NCBI RefSeq assembly: GCF_000019845.1
Contig: NC_010581.1
Location: 3,348,501-3,412,500, forward strand
Reading direction: 5' to 3'
DNA length: 64,000 nt
Source of the DNA: Beijerinckia indica subsp. indica ATCC 9039
GTDB lineage: Bacteria; Pseudomonadota; Alphaproteobacteria; Rhizobiales; Beijerinckiaceae
The notes beneath the pieces are model-generated. The model was not told the DNA's origin, searched no databases, and saw only the letters and a list, made by a program, of their open reading frames with translations. Of this stretch, positions 52,617 through 61,941 are shown piece after piece. Positions within the stretch are counted from its first letter, which is position 1; each line of letters opens with the position of its first letter. The position numbers were made by a program, and so were the translations under genes.

Positions 52617-53828
52617 TCACTTTTCATCACGAGGCCTTACTTGCTCGTCTTCATTTCCACGGCGTTGACGTTCATTACTCGGCTCCTCAAGGTCATGCCG
52701 CGCGCTCATCGCGCGCTCGTGACGGATCTGACCGCCACGTCGGCCGATCTCGGAATGGCCTTCGGTGTCGCCAAAGTAGCCACCCTGCCCGACGTCCTCG
52801 GCGTGACCTTCCTCATCCCGCGGCGCGCGCATCGCGCGCTCGTGACGGACCTGACCGCCACGTCTGCCGATCTCGGAATGACCTTCGGTGTCGCCAAAGT
52901 AGCCACCCTGCCCGACGTCCTCGGCATGACCTTCCTCGTCTCGCCGTGCACTCATCGCGCGCTCGTGACGGACCTGACCGCCACGTCTGCCGATCTCGGA
53001 ATGACCTTCGGTGTCGCCAAAGTAGCCACCCTGCCCGACGTCCTCGGCATGACCTTCCTCGTCTCGCCGTGCACTCATCGCGCGCTCGTGACGGACCTGA
53101 CCGCCACGTCTGCCGATCTCGGAATGACCTTCGGTGTCGCCAAAGTAGCCACCCTGCCCGACGTCCTCGGCGTGACCTTCCTCGTCTCGCCGTGCACGCA
53201 TCGCACGCTCATGACGGACCTGACCGCCACGCCTGCCGATCTCCGAATGGCCTTCGGTGTCGCCAAAATAGCCACCCTGTCCGACGTCCTCGGCATAACC
53301 TTGGCGGCGCCCGTAGTCCTCTCTCCTTCCGTAGCCTTCGTTTCTATCGGAGCGGAAACGGCTACGATCACCTTCGTACTCGTCCCGCGCAGACGGGCCC
53401 CGCTCGTAGTCCTCCCTTCTTCCGTAGCCTTCGTTTCTATCGGAGCGGAAACGGCTACGATCACCCTCGTACTCGTCCCGCGCAGACGGGCCCCGCTCAC
53501 GACCACCCTCATAATAGCCACCCTGCCCGCCCTCGGCATAGCCTTGGCGACGCCCGTACTCCTCTCGTCTTCCGTAGCCTTCGTTTCTATCGGAGCGGAA
53601 ACGGCTACGATCACTTTCGTACTCGTCCCGCGCAGATGGGCCCCGCTCACGACCACTCTCATAATAGCCACCCTGCCCGCCCTCGGCATAGCCTTGGCGA
53701 CGCCCGTACTCCTCTCGTCTTCCGTAGCCTTCGTTTCTATCGGAGCGGAAACGGCTACGATCACTTTCGTACTCGTCCCGCGCAGACGGGCGCCGCTCGC
53801 GATCACTTTCATAGAACTGCCGTGCCAT
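52617..53828 (-). CDS. KGG-repeat hydrophilic stress protein
   Basis: 403 residues from ATG 53828 (MARQFYESDRERR), 5 bases after GGAGG. Two repeat blocks. N-terminal: four copies of a Glu/Arg/Tyr-rich unit with RFRSDRNEGYGRREEYGRR. C-terminal: five copies of a 41-residue unit GYFGDTEGHSEIGRRGGQVRH..., in which SEIGRRGGQ corresponds to the KGG/Con-10 motif ((S/E)xxGRKGG). Almost no hydrophobic residues, so it is intrinsically disordered, resembling desiccation protectants. A near-consensus EcfG promoter lies upstream. Confidence 0.85.
   Translation of the reverse strand: MARQFYESDRERRPSARDEYESDRSRFRSDRNEGYGRREEYGRRQGYAEGGQGGYYESGRERGPSARDEYESDRSRFRSDRNEGYGRREEYGRRQGYAEGGQGGYYEGGRERGPSARDEYEGDRSRFRSDRNEGYGRREDYERGPSARDEYEGDRSRFRSDRNEGYGRREDYGRRQGYAEDVGQGGYFGDTEGHSEIGRRGGQVRHERAMRARRDEEGHAEDVGQGGYFGDTEGHSEIGRRGGQVRHERAMSARRDEEGHAEDVGQGGYFGDTEGHSEIGRRGGQVRHERAMSARRDEEGHAEDVGQGGYFGDTEGHSEIGRRGGQVRHERAMRAPRDEEGHAEDVGQGGYFGDTEGHSEIGRRGGQIRHERAMSARHDLEEPSNERQRRGNEDEQVRPRDEK
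52695..53305. repeat. Five tandem 123-bp repeats
   Basis: A marker sequence (GCCAAAGTAGCC or one variant) recurs at 52770, 52893, 53016, 53139 and 53262, exactly 123 bp apart, encoding 41-residue KGG units on the reverse strand. The middle three units are nearly identical, so recent expansion or conversion is likely. Confidence 0.92.
53306..53815. repeat. Four tandem 93/150-bp repeats
   Basis: GGAGCGGAAACGGCTACGAT recurs at 53349, 53442, 53592 and 53742. Spacings of 93, 150 and 150 bp are all multiples of three: one unit lacks 19 codons. They encode the N-terminal repeat block of the KGG protein. Confidence 0.9.
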
Positions 53829-54649
53829 CGTATCCTCCATTTCTTGTCGTACAGACCGCAGTTTCCGCCCTAACAAGTCTTCTTGTAGAAGGTTCCTTTT
53901 GACAGGCTTCCTAATCGAGTTGTCGTGCAGCCGCTAACCAGAAAGATCGCCTAAACAGCGAAGTTATGCGGCTTTGAGCAGCGCGTCGTTTATCGAGGTC
54001 AATTCTGTAGGTTGTAGCTCAAGGTAGCCGTTGAGGTTGACGATGTGAACATGCAGCATCAACTGAGCATCCCAGCAAGATCATCGCATCTGTGCTCCTT
54101 ATATATACATATATACAGAGATGATGCGCTGGCTGACGCTCCCTATGACGCCAAGCGCAGGCATAACCCATCAATGAATGATATCTGCGCGGGCATAATG
54201 CGTGAGGTCCAGGAACAGAGGGCTCCCCGGCACAACTGAGTTTCGGTCTCGTGGCAGCAAGCCGAGCATCGCAGCCGGGCTCTGGGCAATGACACGCCGA
54301 TCACAACCGACAATCTTTGGAAATGCGTAACCAAAGACATGGCGGATAAATTTTACAAGCCTCTGGCGCTCGATCTCGTCGAACAGAACGCCAGGGCCGC
54401 CAAGGATTTTCTCAGGCAAAGCCTGAAGATCGAGACATGGGCGGCGGAAGGTCGCGCCGTCGGGCGCACAGGAAGGCTGGATAAAAAGATTTCGGCTTCA
54501 CGCGCCATTGGACCGTCCGTCACCAGAATGATCTGCTTGCCGTCTGCTTCGGAATCCGAATGGCTAATGAAGTCTGCAAAAGTCGGGGCCCCGGTCCTTC
54601 TTGCATCCTCTCGCAGAGCTTGAGACAGGCCCGGATTATGTCACAAAGT
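53829..54649. other. Intergenic region with decayed frames
   Basis: About 820 bases with no intact gene. Fragmentary frames: forward 54339-54623 (MADKFYKPLALDLVEQNARA...), and reverse 54171-54419; I recognise neither. The candidate EcfG promoter of the KGG gene is at its left edge. Confidence 0.4.
53872..53896 (-). promoter_or_regulatory. Near-consensus EcfG promoter of KGG gene
   Basis: Reverse strand GGAAC (53896-53892), 16 bases, TGTT (53875-53872): one mismatch to CGTT. It lies 44-68 bases before the KGG start codon. Confidence 0.55.
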
Positions 54650-55792
54650 TCAAGGCGAATCTCCTTCCAAAAAATGCCCGACAGCGTTGAGAGGCTTGAT
54701 TCCATCGCAAATAATCTTCGTCATCGCGAGCAAAGGCACCGAAAGGATCGCGCCAAGAACACCCCACATCCAAAACCAGAAGATGAGGGACACAATCACC
54801 AAAACGGGATTAAGCGTAAAGCGGCGCGCAAGCAGCATGGGAGTAATCAACTCCCCTTCCATAATATGGATGAGCAAATAAAGCCCCGCCGGCAAAAGCG
54901 CGAGCCATAATTGCGGAATGGTCAACAAGCCTGCGACAAGAAACACTCCAACGCCGAAGAATGGCCCCATGATCGGCAGGAAATTCAAAAGAAACGCGAT
55001 GAGTCCCCATAAAATCGGATCTCCGACACCACAGGCCCACATAACGATCGCCGTCGCAAGGCCGACGGCAGCATTCATGATTGTGATGGTCAGCAGATAA
55101 GCAGAAATATTGCTTTCGATCTGCTGGGAAAGATCGACGACCTGCCGCTTGTCCTTGAAACGCGGCAAGATTTCTACGAGTCGCCGGAGGAACATGTCAC
55201 CAAAGACAAGGAGAAAGAAAAGGATCAGGATCATTTCGAAGAGACCGCTGGCAAAATGGCGTGTTGTCCTCAATAAGGTCTCTTGCAGGCTTTCGCTTAG
55301 GCTTTTGGCAAGGCTGACACTAAGCTGCCCGGAATGCCCCATGCCATCCATCTTGTTCCGCAACGTGTCGAGTAATTCAAACGGATGGCTGAGAAAAAGT
55401 AACCTTTCCCGCAAGAGCGGGAGTCCTTCAGAAAGATGCTCGAACCAAGCCTTCGACGGGCCCGACACAGCAGCTCCAATGCCCAGAATTGCGCCAAGCA
55501 CCGCAAGGATAAGAAAGAATGCAGCCAGATGCCGAGGAATATAGTATCGCTCTAAAAATCTCATGCCAGGTTGCAGAAGTAATTTCAAGACGATCGCAAA
55601 AATGAGGGGGAGGACGACCTCGGCGGCAACATACGCGCCGCTTAGAGCAGCAATCAGAAAAAGACCTGCCAACAAGACCGTATTTGGATCCTGTGCGGGC
55701 AATATATTTTGGTCTGCCGTATCCGGCAATTCTTTGGCACCCGCTTGCGCATTGGGTGTTACTCCCTCCCTGGAAGATGTCATTTGGTCCAC
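54650..55792 (-). CDS. AI-2E-family transporter
   Basis: 380 residues, seven or eight membrane helices in the usual arrangement of the AI-2E (PerM/TqsA/YdiK) family: two N-terminal hairpins, a long soluble helix segment (WFEHLSEGLPLLRERLLFLS), then FNFLPIMGPFFG-like LLNFLPIMGPFFGVGVFLVAG and GELITPMLLARRFTLNPVLVIVSLIFWFWMWGVLGAIL. Substrate unknown; homologues export signalling molecules or act as ion antiporters. A perfect EcfG promoter lies 105-129 bases upstream. Confidence 0.93.
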   Translation of the reverse strand: MDQMTSSREGVTPNAQAGAKELPDTADQNILPAQDPNTVLLAGLFLIAALSGAYVAAEVVLPLIFAIVLKLLLQPGMRFLERYYIPRHLAAFFLILAVLGAILGIGAAVSGPSKAWFEHLSEGLPLLRERLLFLSHPFELLDTLRNKMDGMGHSGQLSVSLAKSLSESLQETLLRTTRHFASGLFEMILILFFLLVFGDMFLRRLVEILPRFKDKRQVVDLSQQIESNISAYLLTITIMNAAVGLATAIVMWACGVGDPILWGLIAFLLNFLPIMGPFFGVGVFLVAGLLTIPQLWLALLPAGLYLLIHIMEGELITPMLLARRFTLNPVLVIVSLIFWFWMWGVLGAILSVPLLAMTKIICDGIKPLNAVGHFLEGDSP

Positions 55793-55896
55793 CCATCCAA
55801 CCCGAGCGAACTTACCAATGCTGGACCTCTGGCGGAAAGCCTCCGCCCCGCAGTCGCGAGGCCAAATCTCAATGCGTTATACTCAACACACAGGAC

Positions 55897-55921
55897 AACG
55901 GTCCCTCCCGGTGTTCGTTCC
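55897..55921 (-). promoter_or_regulatory. EcfG (general stress response) promoter of AI-2E gene
   Basis: Reverse strand GGAAC (55921-55917), 16 bases, CGTT (55900-55897): exact consensus. It implies a leader of about 95 bases before the ATG at 55792. Confidence 0.75.
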
Positions 55922-55975
55922 CTTACCGTTCAGCTTCACTCTATCGGATTGACACAGCTAAAGGACGCCGACACT

Positions 55976-56129
55976 GATCATAGATCAGCTTGCGGTTGCA
56001 CGGGGGCGGAAGCTTCCGAAAGAACTCGAGAACCTGTGAGCGACGCGCAACAACGGCACCGGCTTCGTCGATCGCATGAACCTAAGAAATGGACTTCGCT
56101 AAATCCAGACCAATTGTTGCTACGGGCAT
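55976..56129 (-). pseudogene. IS110-family transposase 5' remnant
   Basis: About 50 codons: MPVATIGLDLAKS, stop, VHAIDEAGAVVARR, SQVLEFFRKLPP. This is the RuvC-like start of IS110 transposases, with the first catalytic Asp (GLDLAK). The F-Q preceding VHA is replaced by Ser-stop, an amber codon, and homology ends near 55976. Confidence 0.8.
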
Positions 56130-57463
56130 CGAATGATCCTTTTCTGCTGTCGCGGCTGATAGCAATGCTAAACGCCACAGGTTCCAGATCAATCGACCGT
56201 TTCAACACATCACTTTGCGTGCTTATGACATATATTCCAATCGGAAGAAGGTCTTGAAACTATAAATAAATATGCTGCTGGTCTTCGCTCATTTTCCGTC
56301 GAAACATAAATAAAATAGGATCGGTCATTTCCGATATGACGCCGCATTTTTTAGCACGCAAAGTGAGACAGACCCTCACTTACAACAGTCCGACAACCTG
56401 CTCTCTGTCTGTTTCTGACCTCTATTGGTTAACAAAGCATAACAATCACAGTCTCAAACGTCTTCCTGTATCCGTATACATAATTTGCAACGCACCCGCG
56501 CACGGTGATGATTGGAAAAGGATCAATGCTTCTCCGGCTCTTGAACACTTTCTCCACCAAGAGCCCAAGCGGGCGATATCAACGTGAGCCATGCGTCATG
56601 GAGGATCGCGGCGGCGAGAGTGGGTGGGAAGGTGCTGGCCTCGCCGAACACCACAGATTGCCAACGGTTGAGAGCATCCGCCTGGTCGTTGTCGATCGCG
56701 GGCAAGGGCATTCTCGCCTTGATATGATCGAGCCTGTGTGTGGAGCGTTGCAGCACGGCATCGAGGGCCGCAAGAGCCGTGTGCCATTCGTCTTCGGCCC
56801 CAGGACCCGCATCCTGTTCTTCCAGGCCCTCTTCAGCTTGAAAGGATCGGGCCAGCTCGCCTTTCGTTTTGGATTGCCAACGATTTGACGGGCCTCCTCG
56901 GCTTCTCCGTGCAAGCATAATTGCATAGCTACGTTCCTTACCAGCGACGGGTCGTTGTAGATTTACCTGTTTGATCCAGCTCCGGACTAATAGCGAAACG
57001 TCAGGAAGCGAACTTTCCGAGGTTGGGAATGGACCGACATCAACTGTCCGAAACAAGGCAATCGAACACCCACCCTTTTCATGACCCTTCCCATTGCCGC
57101 CGTTTGAGCAGCACGGGCGGAGATTTCCCGGCCAAATAGGGGAGGATCGAGAGGCGAAGCACAAACCTACCCGCACGATTATTATAGTGCTTTGGCGGAC
57201 TGGATCGCGCTTCCGGCCGGGCGGGTGGTTACGGGGAGGCGCAGCATTCGATCCTTACGATTGGGCGAGCGGGCTATTCCCCGACTGGCAGCATTGTAAA
57301 GCCGCCGCCGCCCTCCGAGGGATAATCGCCCTTACACGCGCTCTCAGCGGCTGCCGGCAGCCACTACCATTGCGTCTGCCCTTTATTGCGCATGAACTGT
57401 CTTGATTCCGGACACTATCGAGTTATTTGATCATGGATAGGAAAGGCACGGTTGTAGAGTTCT
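56130..57463. other. Long intergenic region upstream of the histidine kinase gene
   Basis: About 1.3 kb with no intact gene. Its left part (56230-56500) is AT-rich. A reverse-strand frame at 56523-56890 is listed separately. The forward frame 57094-57405 resembles nothing. No clear promoter for the kinase could be fixed. Confidence 0.4.
56523..56890 (-). pseudogene. Possible fragment of a rhizobial DUF1612-like protein
   Basis: The reverse frame reads HTALAALDAVLQRSTHRLDH, ADALNRWQSVVFGEASTFPPTLAAAILHDAWLTL. The pattern of a Trp-containing helix followed by (L/F)PP-LAAA-hx-DAW resembles the DUF1612/HTH-type proteins common on rhizobial plasmids. The match is short and by eye; the gene would be truncated at both ends. 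Confidence 0.25.
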
Positions 57464-58936
57464 ATGGTTCGATCGCTACGAGGCCGCCTCATTATTCTGC
57501 TCTTCTTGCTGGTTGCCGCCGCGGGAGCAGCCGGCGGGCTCATGGTCGGCCTGTTCAGGCAGTCGGCGACAGCCCAGGCTGGCCAAGCTGAAGCGGAAAT
57601 CGGCCGCGCCTGCGACGCGATTGGTAATGCGTACCGCTTCTACAGCAGCGGCTGGCACGGGCCGCCTGCTGGGGTCAACGACGATGTCTTACGTCAAGGT
57701 CTGACCACGGTCGTGCAAACAGCGCTTCGGGATCGGCCAGGCATCGAAGGGGGGATTTGGCAGAGCGATGCCGGCTCTCTCGCCTACGCATTCCCAACCT
57801 ACCAAGGATCAGGTCCTAAAACCGATGTGCCTCAAGCGGAGCTTCCCCACATTCAAGCCGTCAATCAAGCAGCGCTAGCTGCGGGCGATCGGCAGGCGGT
57901 CAGCCGTTACGACGCATCGTCGCAGATCTTGCTCTTGACCGCGTGCCCGCTGCCCGGACCGATCCCAAGCTTGACGGCGTGGACCATGACACGCGTTGTG
58001 ACGCTCGCTGGGAGCGGTTATCGCCTGCTGATGATGGGTCTTAGTGTCTTGTTCGCTGCCGTGCTCGCAGCGGCGGTTCTGCTGACTCGGCTCACGATGA
58101 CTTGGTCGAGGCATGTTGCGCGCATCGAGACCGCGCTCCAGGCCCACGACATCGCCGAACTGCCCACATTGCCTCCGACGGGCGAGCGCGAACTCGATCG
58201 CATCGTCATGGCGCTGAACGATGCGGGACAGCGACTTGCTGAAGCTAGACGCCGAGCCGATCAACTAGCACGACAGGTCGAGACTGGAGAACGCCTGGCG
58301 GCGATCGGACGCGTCGCCGCTGGCGTGGCACATGAGATTCGAAATCCGATCGCCGCCATGAGGCTCAAGGCAGAGAACGCCATGGCTGGCGATTCGGAGC
58401 GCAAGAACCTGGCTCTCACCATGATGCTCGGGCAAATCGAACGGCTCGATGCGCTGGTCCGCCGTCTTCTTAGCGTGACTGAACGAGAGACGCTCAATCG
58501 CGCTCCCGTCGCCCTGAAGCCCTTTCTCGAATCCTGCCTGTCGACGCATCTCGAACTCGCTCGATCGAAGGCCATTGCGCTGGACTGCGCGGCCGACAGT
58601 GAGGAGCCGAGCTTCGATTCCGATCAAATGAGGCGTGCGCTCGATAACCTCGTTCTCAACGCCATCGAAGCGGCACCTGCGGAGACAGCCATTGTTATCG
58701 CCGCACGACATGACCATGAGAATCTCGTCGTCTCGGTTTGCGATGGAGGTTCAGGACCGCCGGCGGAAATCCGGGATCATCTGTTCGAGCCATTCGTCAC
58801 CAGCCGCGCTGATGGAACCGGACTTGGTTTGTCGATCGTGCGCGAAGTTGCGGCCGCGCATGGCGGGATCGCACGCCTGAGTTGTTCTCGGACAGGAACA
58901 GTTTTTGAGATCGTGGTGCCATGGCGTCTATCCTAA
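57464..58936 (+). CDS. Membrane sensor histidine kinase
   Basis: 490 residues. Membrane helices near 8-30 and 186-208 enclose a ~155-residue periplasmic sensor with no recognised domain. A HAMP-like linker follows, then HisKA with phospho-acceptor His-290 (GVAHEIRNPIAAMRL), and the ATPase with N box DNLVLNAIEAAP, G1 VCDGGSG and G2 GTGLGLSIVREVAAAHGG. It would phosphorylate the response regulator whose gene overlaps its last 16 bases. NtrB/AtoS/ZraS-type systems are organised this way. Confidence 0.93.
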   Translation: MVRSLRGRLIILLFLLVAAAGAAGGLMVGLFRQSATAQAGQAEAEIGRACDAIGNAYRFYSSGWHGPPAGVNDDVLRQGLTTVVQTALRDRPGIEGGIWQSDAGSLAYAFPTYQGSGPKTDVPQAELPHIQAVNQAALAAGDRQAVSRYDASSQILLLTACPLPGPIPSLTAWTMTRVVTLAGSGYRLLMMGLSVLFAAVLAAAVLLTRLTMTWSRHVARIETALQAHDIAELPTLPPTGERELDRIVMALNDAGQRLAEARRRADQLARQVETGERLAAIGRVAAGVAHEIRNPIAAMRLKAENAMAGDSERKNLALTMMLGQIERLDALVRRLLSVTERETLNRAPVALKPFLESCLSTHLELARSKAIALDCAADSEEPSFDSDQMRRALDNLVLNAIEAAPAETAIVIAARHDHENLVVSVCDGGSGPPAEIRDHLFEPFVTSRADGTGLGLSIVREVAAAHGGIARLSCSRTGTVFEIVVPWRLS

Positions 58937-60303
58937 TTGTCGATGATGATGATGCGATGCGTGACGCGCTGAGCGAAGCTGCGCGCGATCTCGGCTATGA
59001 TGCACACTTGGCGGCGTCGGGAGCGGAGGCGATAAGCCTCCTCCATGCGCAGGCGATCGACGCCGCGCTGCTCGATCTTCGCATGCCCGGCATGGAAGGG
59101 ATCGAGGTTCTGAAGCGTCTCCGCGCGCTCCCAAATCCGCCTCCCGTGACGGTATTGACCGCCCACGCGACTGCCGCGAACACGATCGAAGCGATGCGGC
59201 TCGGCGCGTTCGATCATCTGACGAAGCCAATCGGACGAGAGGAAGTGTCGCGCATATTGGCGGGAATGCTTGCGGCTAGAGCGGCGCCACGTGCATTCCG
59301 GTCGGAGCCAGAACCAGGCGGGTTGATCGGGTCGAGCGAGCCGATGCGAACCGTCCAGAAGACCATCGGCATGCTCGCCGACAGCAATGCGACCGTGCTC
59401 ATCTCAGGTGAGACGGGGACCGGCAAGGAGCTGGTGGCGCGTGCCATTCACGAGCACGGCCATCGGAGCAGCAGGCCGTTCATTCCCGTCAATTGCGCCG
59501 CGATTCCGGCCGAGCTCATGGAGAGCGAGCTGTTCGGTCATGTCCGCGGCGCGTTTACGGGCGCCGTAACCGATCGGAAAGGCGCGTTTCGCGAAGCCGA
59601 GCGGGGTACTCTGTTTCTCGACGAGATCGGCGACATGGAAATTGCCCTGCAAGCGAAGATCTTGCGGGCGCTACAGGAGCGTGTTGTTACACCCGTCGGC
59701 GGCAAGGCCATTCCCGTCGATGTTCGCGTGATCGCAGCGACCCATCGGGATCTAAAGCAGCGCGTGCGAGATGGCAGTTTCAGGGAGGATTTGTTCTATC
59801 GGTTGCACGTCGTGCCGATCCATTTGCCAGCTCTACGAGAGCGCATCGCCGACATCGTTCCTCTCGCCGAGTATTTCTTGGCGCGCGCCGGCGGCGCCAA
59901 GCAACTTGCGCCGGAGGCCGCGGCGCGGCTCGTCCGCCATGCCTGGCCCGGAAATGTGCGCGAATTGAAGAATGCGATGGAGCGCGCTGCGGCGCTAGTG
60001 CGCAGTGATGCGGTCAACTCCGTCGATCTCGACTTTATCGATGAGACTCGCTCGGCAACCGATCGAGCAATTGATTGGCCGGATGAAGATCTGCCGTCGG
60101 CCACCTCTCGGCTCGAGGAGATGCTGATTCGCCGCGCTCTAGCAAGGAGTGAAGGCAATCGGGCGGAAGCGGCGCGCCTGCTCGGCATCCACCGGCAGCT
60201 TCTCTATACGAAGATGAAGCGCTATGGCCTCGACGCGTCCGAAGACCGGACGCAACGTGTCGGGGAAGCGGACATTCCGACGGGCCAGCCGTCTAAAAAA
60301 TAA
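58921..60303 (+). CDS. NtrC-type sigma-54 response regulator
   Basis: 460 residues. Receiver domain (IVDDDDAMR, phosphorylation site Asp-52 in ALLDLRMPGMEG, Lys in HLTKP), AAA+ domain with Walker A GETGTGKE, the sigma-54 contact loop GAFTGA (in GHVRGAFTGAVTD), LFLDEIGDM, and a Fis-type HTH at the end (RAEAARLLGIHRQLLYTKMKRYGL). It activates sigma-54 promoters; one lies 25 bases downstream of its own gene. Confidence 0.95.
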   Translation: MASILIVDDDDAMRDALSEAARDLGYDAHLAASGAEAISLLHAQAIDAALLDLRMPGMEGIEVLKRLRALPNPPPVTVLTAHATAANTIEAMRLGAFDHLTKPIGREEVSRILAGMLAARAAPRAFRSEPEPGGLIGSSEPMRTVQKTIGMLADSNATVLISGETGTGKELVARAIHEHGHRSSRPFIPVNCAAIPAELMESELFGHVRGAFTGAVTDRKGAFREAERGTLFLDEIGDMEIALQAKILRALQERVVTPVGGKAIPVDVRVIAATHRDLKQRVRDGSFREDLFYRLHVVPIHLPALRERIADIVPLAEYFLARAGGAKQLAPEAAARLVRHAWPGNVRELKNAMERAAALVRSDAVNSVDLDFIDETRSATDRAIDWPDEDLPSATSRLEEMLIRRALARSEGNRAEAARLLGIHRQLLYTKMKRYGLDASEDRTQRVGEADIPTGQPSKK

Positions 60304-60327
60304 CAATAACTTCAATAGCATAATCAC

Positions 60328-60342
60328 TGGCGCACGGCTTGC
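60328..60342 (+). promoter_or_regulatory. Sigma-54 promoter
   Basis: TGGCGCACGGCTTGC: GG at -24 and GC at -12 with the invariant 10-base separation, close to TGGCACG-N4-TTGC. It lies between the NtrC-type gene and the first paralogue (start 60382), so the downstream operon is the likely direct target of the two-component system. Confidence 0.8.
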
Positions 60343-60381
60343 CCTTCATCCTTCAGGCAGTGCTCTTGAGGAATGAATCAC

Positions 60382-61176
60382 ATGCGACCCCCAGTGGAAG
60401 GCCGTCTTCGTCGGTGGATCGACCCTATTGGCGCTGAGCGCCAACGCGCTTGCGCAGAATCAGGCGCAGCCGTTTGCAAATCAACTGCCCCCGCCTGCCG
60501 GGCAAGCGCCGCTCTATGACCCACAACAGCTTCCGGCTCAACGCGGGCAAGTCCAGCAGTTCACGTTGACGCCGCGCGGCGACATAGACGGGCTGATCCT
60601 GACCGACGGCACCGAGGTCAAGACCCCTCCGCACCTCTCGACTCAGATCGCCTATGCGATCAAGCCGGGGGACATTGTTACGATCACGGACTGCATGCCG
60701 CGGCATTGCCGCTGGTGCAGGCTGTCTCCATCACGAACGACGCGACCGGGCGGAAAGTCATCGACAATGGACCGCCTGGACCTGGTCGCGGACCTGCCGC
60801 ACCGCCACCGCCGGTCGCTTTCGCTCCGGGCGCGGACGGACCGCTTCCCAGGCGCACAGAATTGCAAAGCCGCGTGCGGATTGCACTGCACGGCCCACGG
60901 GGCGACATCAACGGCGCACTACTGGACGACGGTACGATTCTGCTCCTGCCGCCGTCGGAGGCCTATCGCTTTGCGAGCTTACTGCAGCCGGGACAGCCAC
61001 TCGTCGCCGAAGGCACGGCAACTGTCACCGCGCTCGGCAAGGTTATTGAGGCGCAGCAGATCGGCGCGTCGCGTGACCAATTGAGCCTCGTCGAAACGGT
61101 ACCCCGTCCAAGTCCGGGACGGCGCCCGCCGGCGCCTATTCCTGGCTTCGAACCGCCAGGGGCGCCACGCCCCTAG
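60382..61176 (+). pseudogene. Exported paralogue A of unknown family (two frameshifts)
   Basis: Read with two one-base corrections this is a single protein of about 264 residues: signal peptide MRPQWKAVFVGGSTLLALSA ending ALAQ, then two related modules, FTLTPRGDIDGLILTDGTEV and RIALHGPRGDINGALLDDGT, the second followed by LLQPGQPLVAEGTATVTALG. The frame breaks in a C5 run near 60390 (one C too many) and near 60687 (one C too few). Family unrecognised; it is homologous to the gene at 61231. Could be a sequencing artefact rather than a dead gene. Confidence 0.7.
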
Positions 61177-61230
61177 GCAATTGGCTTCGCGCAACAGCTT
61201 TCGATTCCCGACCTGGAAAAGAGACACGAC

Positions 61231-61878
61231 ATGCACTGGCTTGACCCCGATTATTTGCCCGAAGTCTTGGGCACTTTTGAACGCTTCCTCCTCAATCCGC
61301 ATGGCGACGCTGACGGGATGATTCTGAGTGAGGGGCTGGAGATCCATTTCCCACCGCACATGTCGGTCGAGCTTTGCGCCACGATTCGTTCAAGCGAGAC
61401 GCCGAAGATCAAGGTTCGCGGTGTGTGGCCACGTGGCGGCGCGGTGATCGTGGCCGTGGCGATCGAAACGATGGACGGCAAGCGTATCGTCGATAATGGA
61501 CCGCCGAAAGAGCACGACGAGCACGAGAAGCCGGATGGGCGCGCGACGAAATCCAAGCATGAGCCCATGCACGCCGAAGGCATAGTGCGGCGTGTTCTCC
61601 ATGGTCCGAAGGGCGAAGCGCGCGGCGCGCTGCTCGAAGACGGAAGGATCATCTGCGTCCCCGCGAAAGAGGCCAAGCACATCGCGCAGTTTCTCTCGCG
61701 GGGGCAGCGGTTGGCGGCGCGCGGTCAGGGACTGACATCGGAATTCGGCACCGTCATCGACGCGCGAGAGGTTGGTCCCTCCGCAGACGACCTGCATCCG
61801 CTGAAGCCCAAAGAACCCAAGCCCCAGAAGCACCCTCGAAAGGGTGACGCCGAGGTGAATGCCGCGACGGCTGTCTGA
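61231..61878 (+). CDS. Paralogue B of unknown family (no signal peptide)
   Basis: 215 residues, two modules: FLLNPHGDADGMILSEGLEIHFPPHMS (residues about 18-45) and VLHGPKGEARGALLEDGRIICVPAKEA (about 120-147), each followed by a strand-rich segment (GQRLAARGQGLTSEFGTVIDAREVG). Between them lies IETMDGKRIVDNGPP, which is also in paralogue A. The repeated G-D/E-x-x-G-hh-L-x-D/E-G pattern suggests small beta-barrels (OB-like), an inference. The end is Lys/Pro-rich. It follows paralogue A by 54 bases. Confidence 0.8.
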   Translation: MHWLDPDYLPEVLGTFERFLLNPHGDADGMILSEGLEIHFPPHMSVELCATIRSSETPKIKVRGVWPRGGAVIVAVAIETMDGKRIVDNGPPKEHDEHEKPDGRATKSKHEPMHAEGIVRRVLHGPKGEARGALLEDGRIICVPAKEAKHIAQFLSRGQRLAARGQGLTSEFGTVIDAREVGPSADDLHPLKPKEPKPQKHPRKGDAEVNAATAV

Positions 61879-61941
61879 GCTGCCCCCGGGGAGGCCGTCG
61901 TCCAGTCGGTCTCCCTCCATTTTGTCGCGATGGAGACGACG

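Noticed and set aside
52614..53873. Forward-strand open frame of 419 codons opposite the KGG gene, plus further long frames in the same repeats
   Set aside because: Tandem repeats whose period is a multiple of three keep several frames open. Only the reverse strand has a ribosome site, KGG motifs and a promoter.
54339..54623. Forward frame of 94 codons, considered as an FdhD-like fragment
   Set aside because: Only a few scattered residues near its end match the FdhD C-terminal pattern; not enough to support a call.
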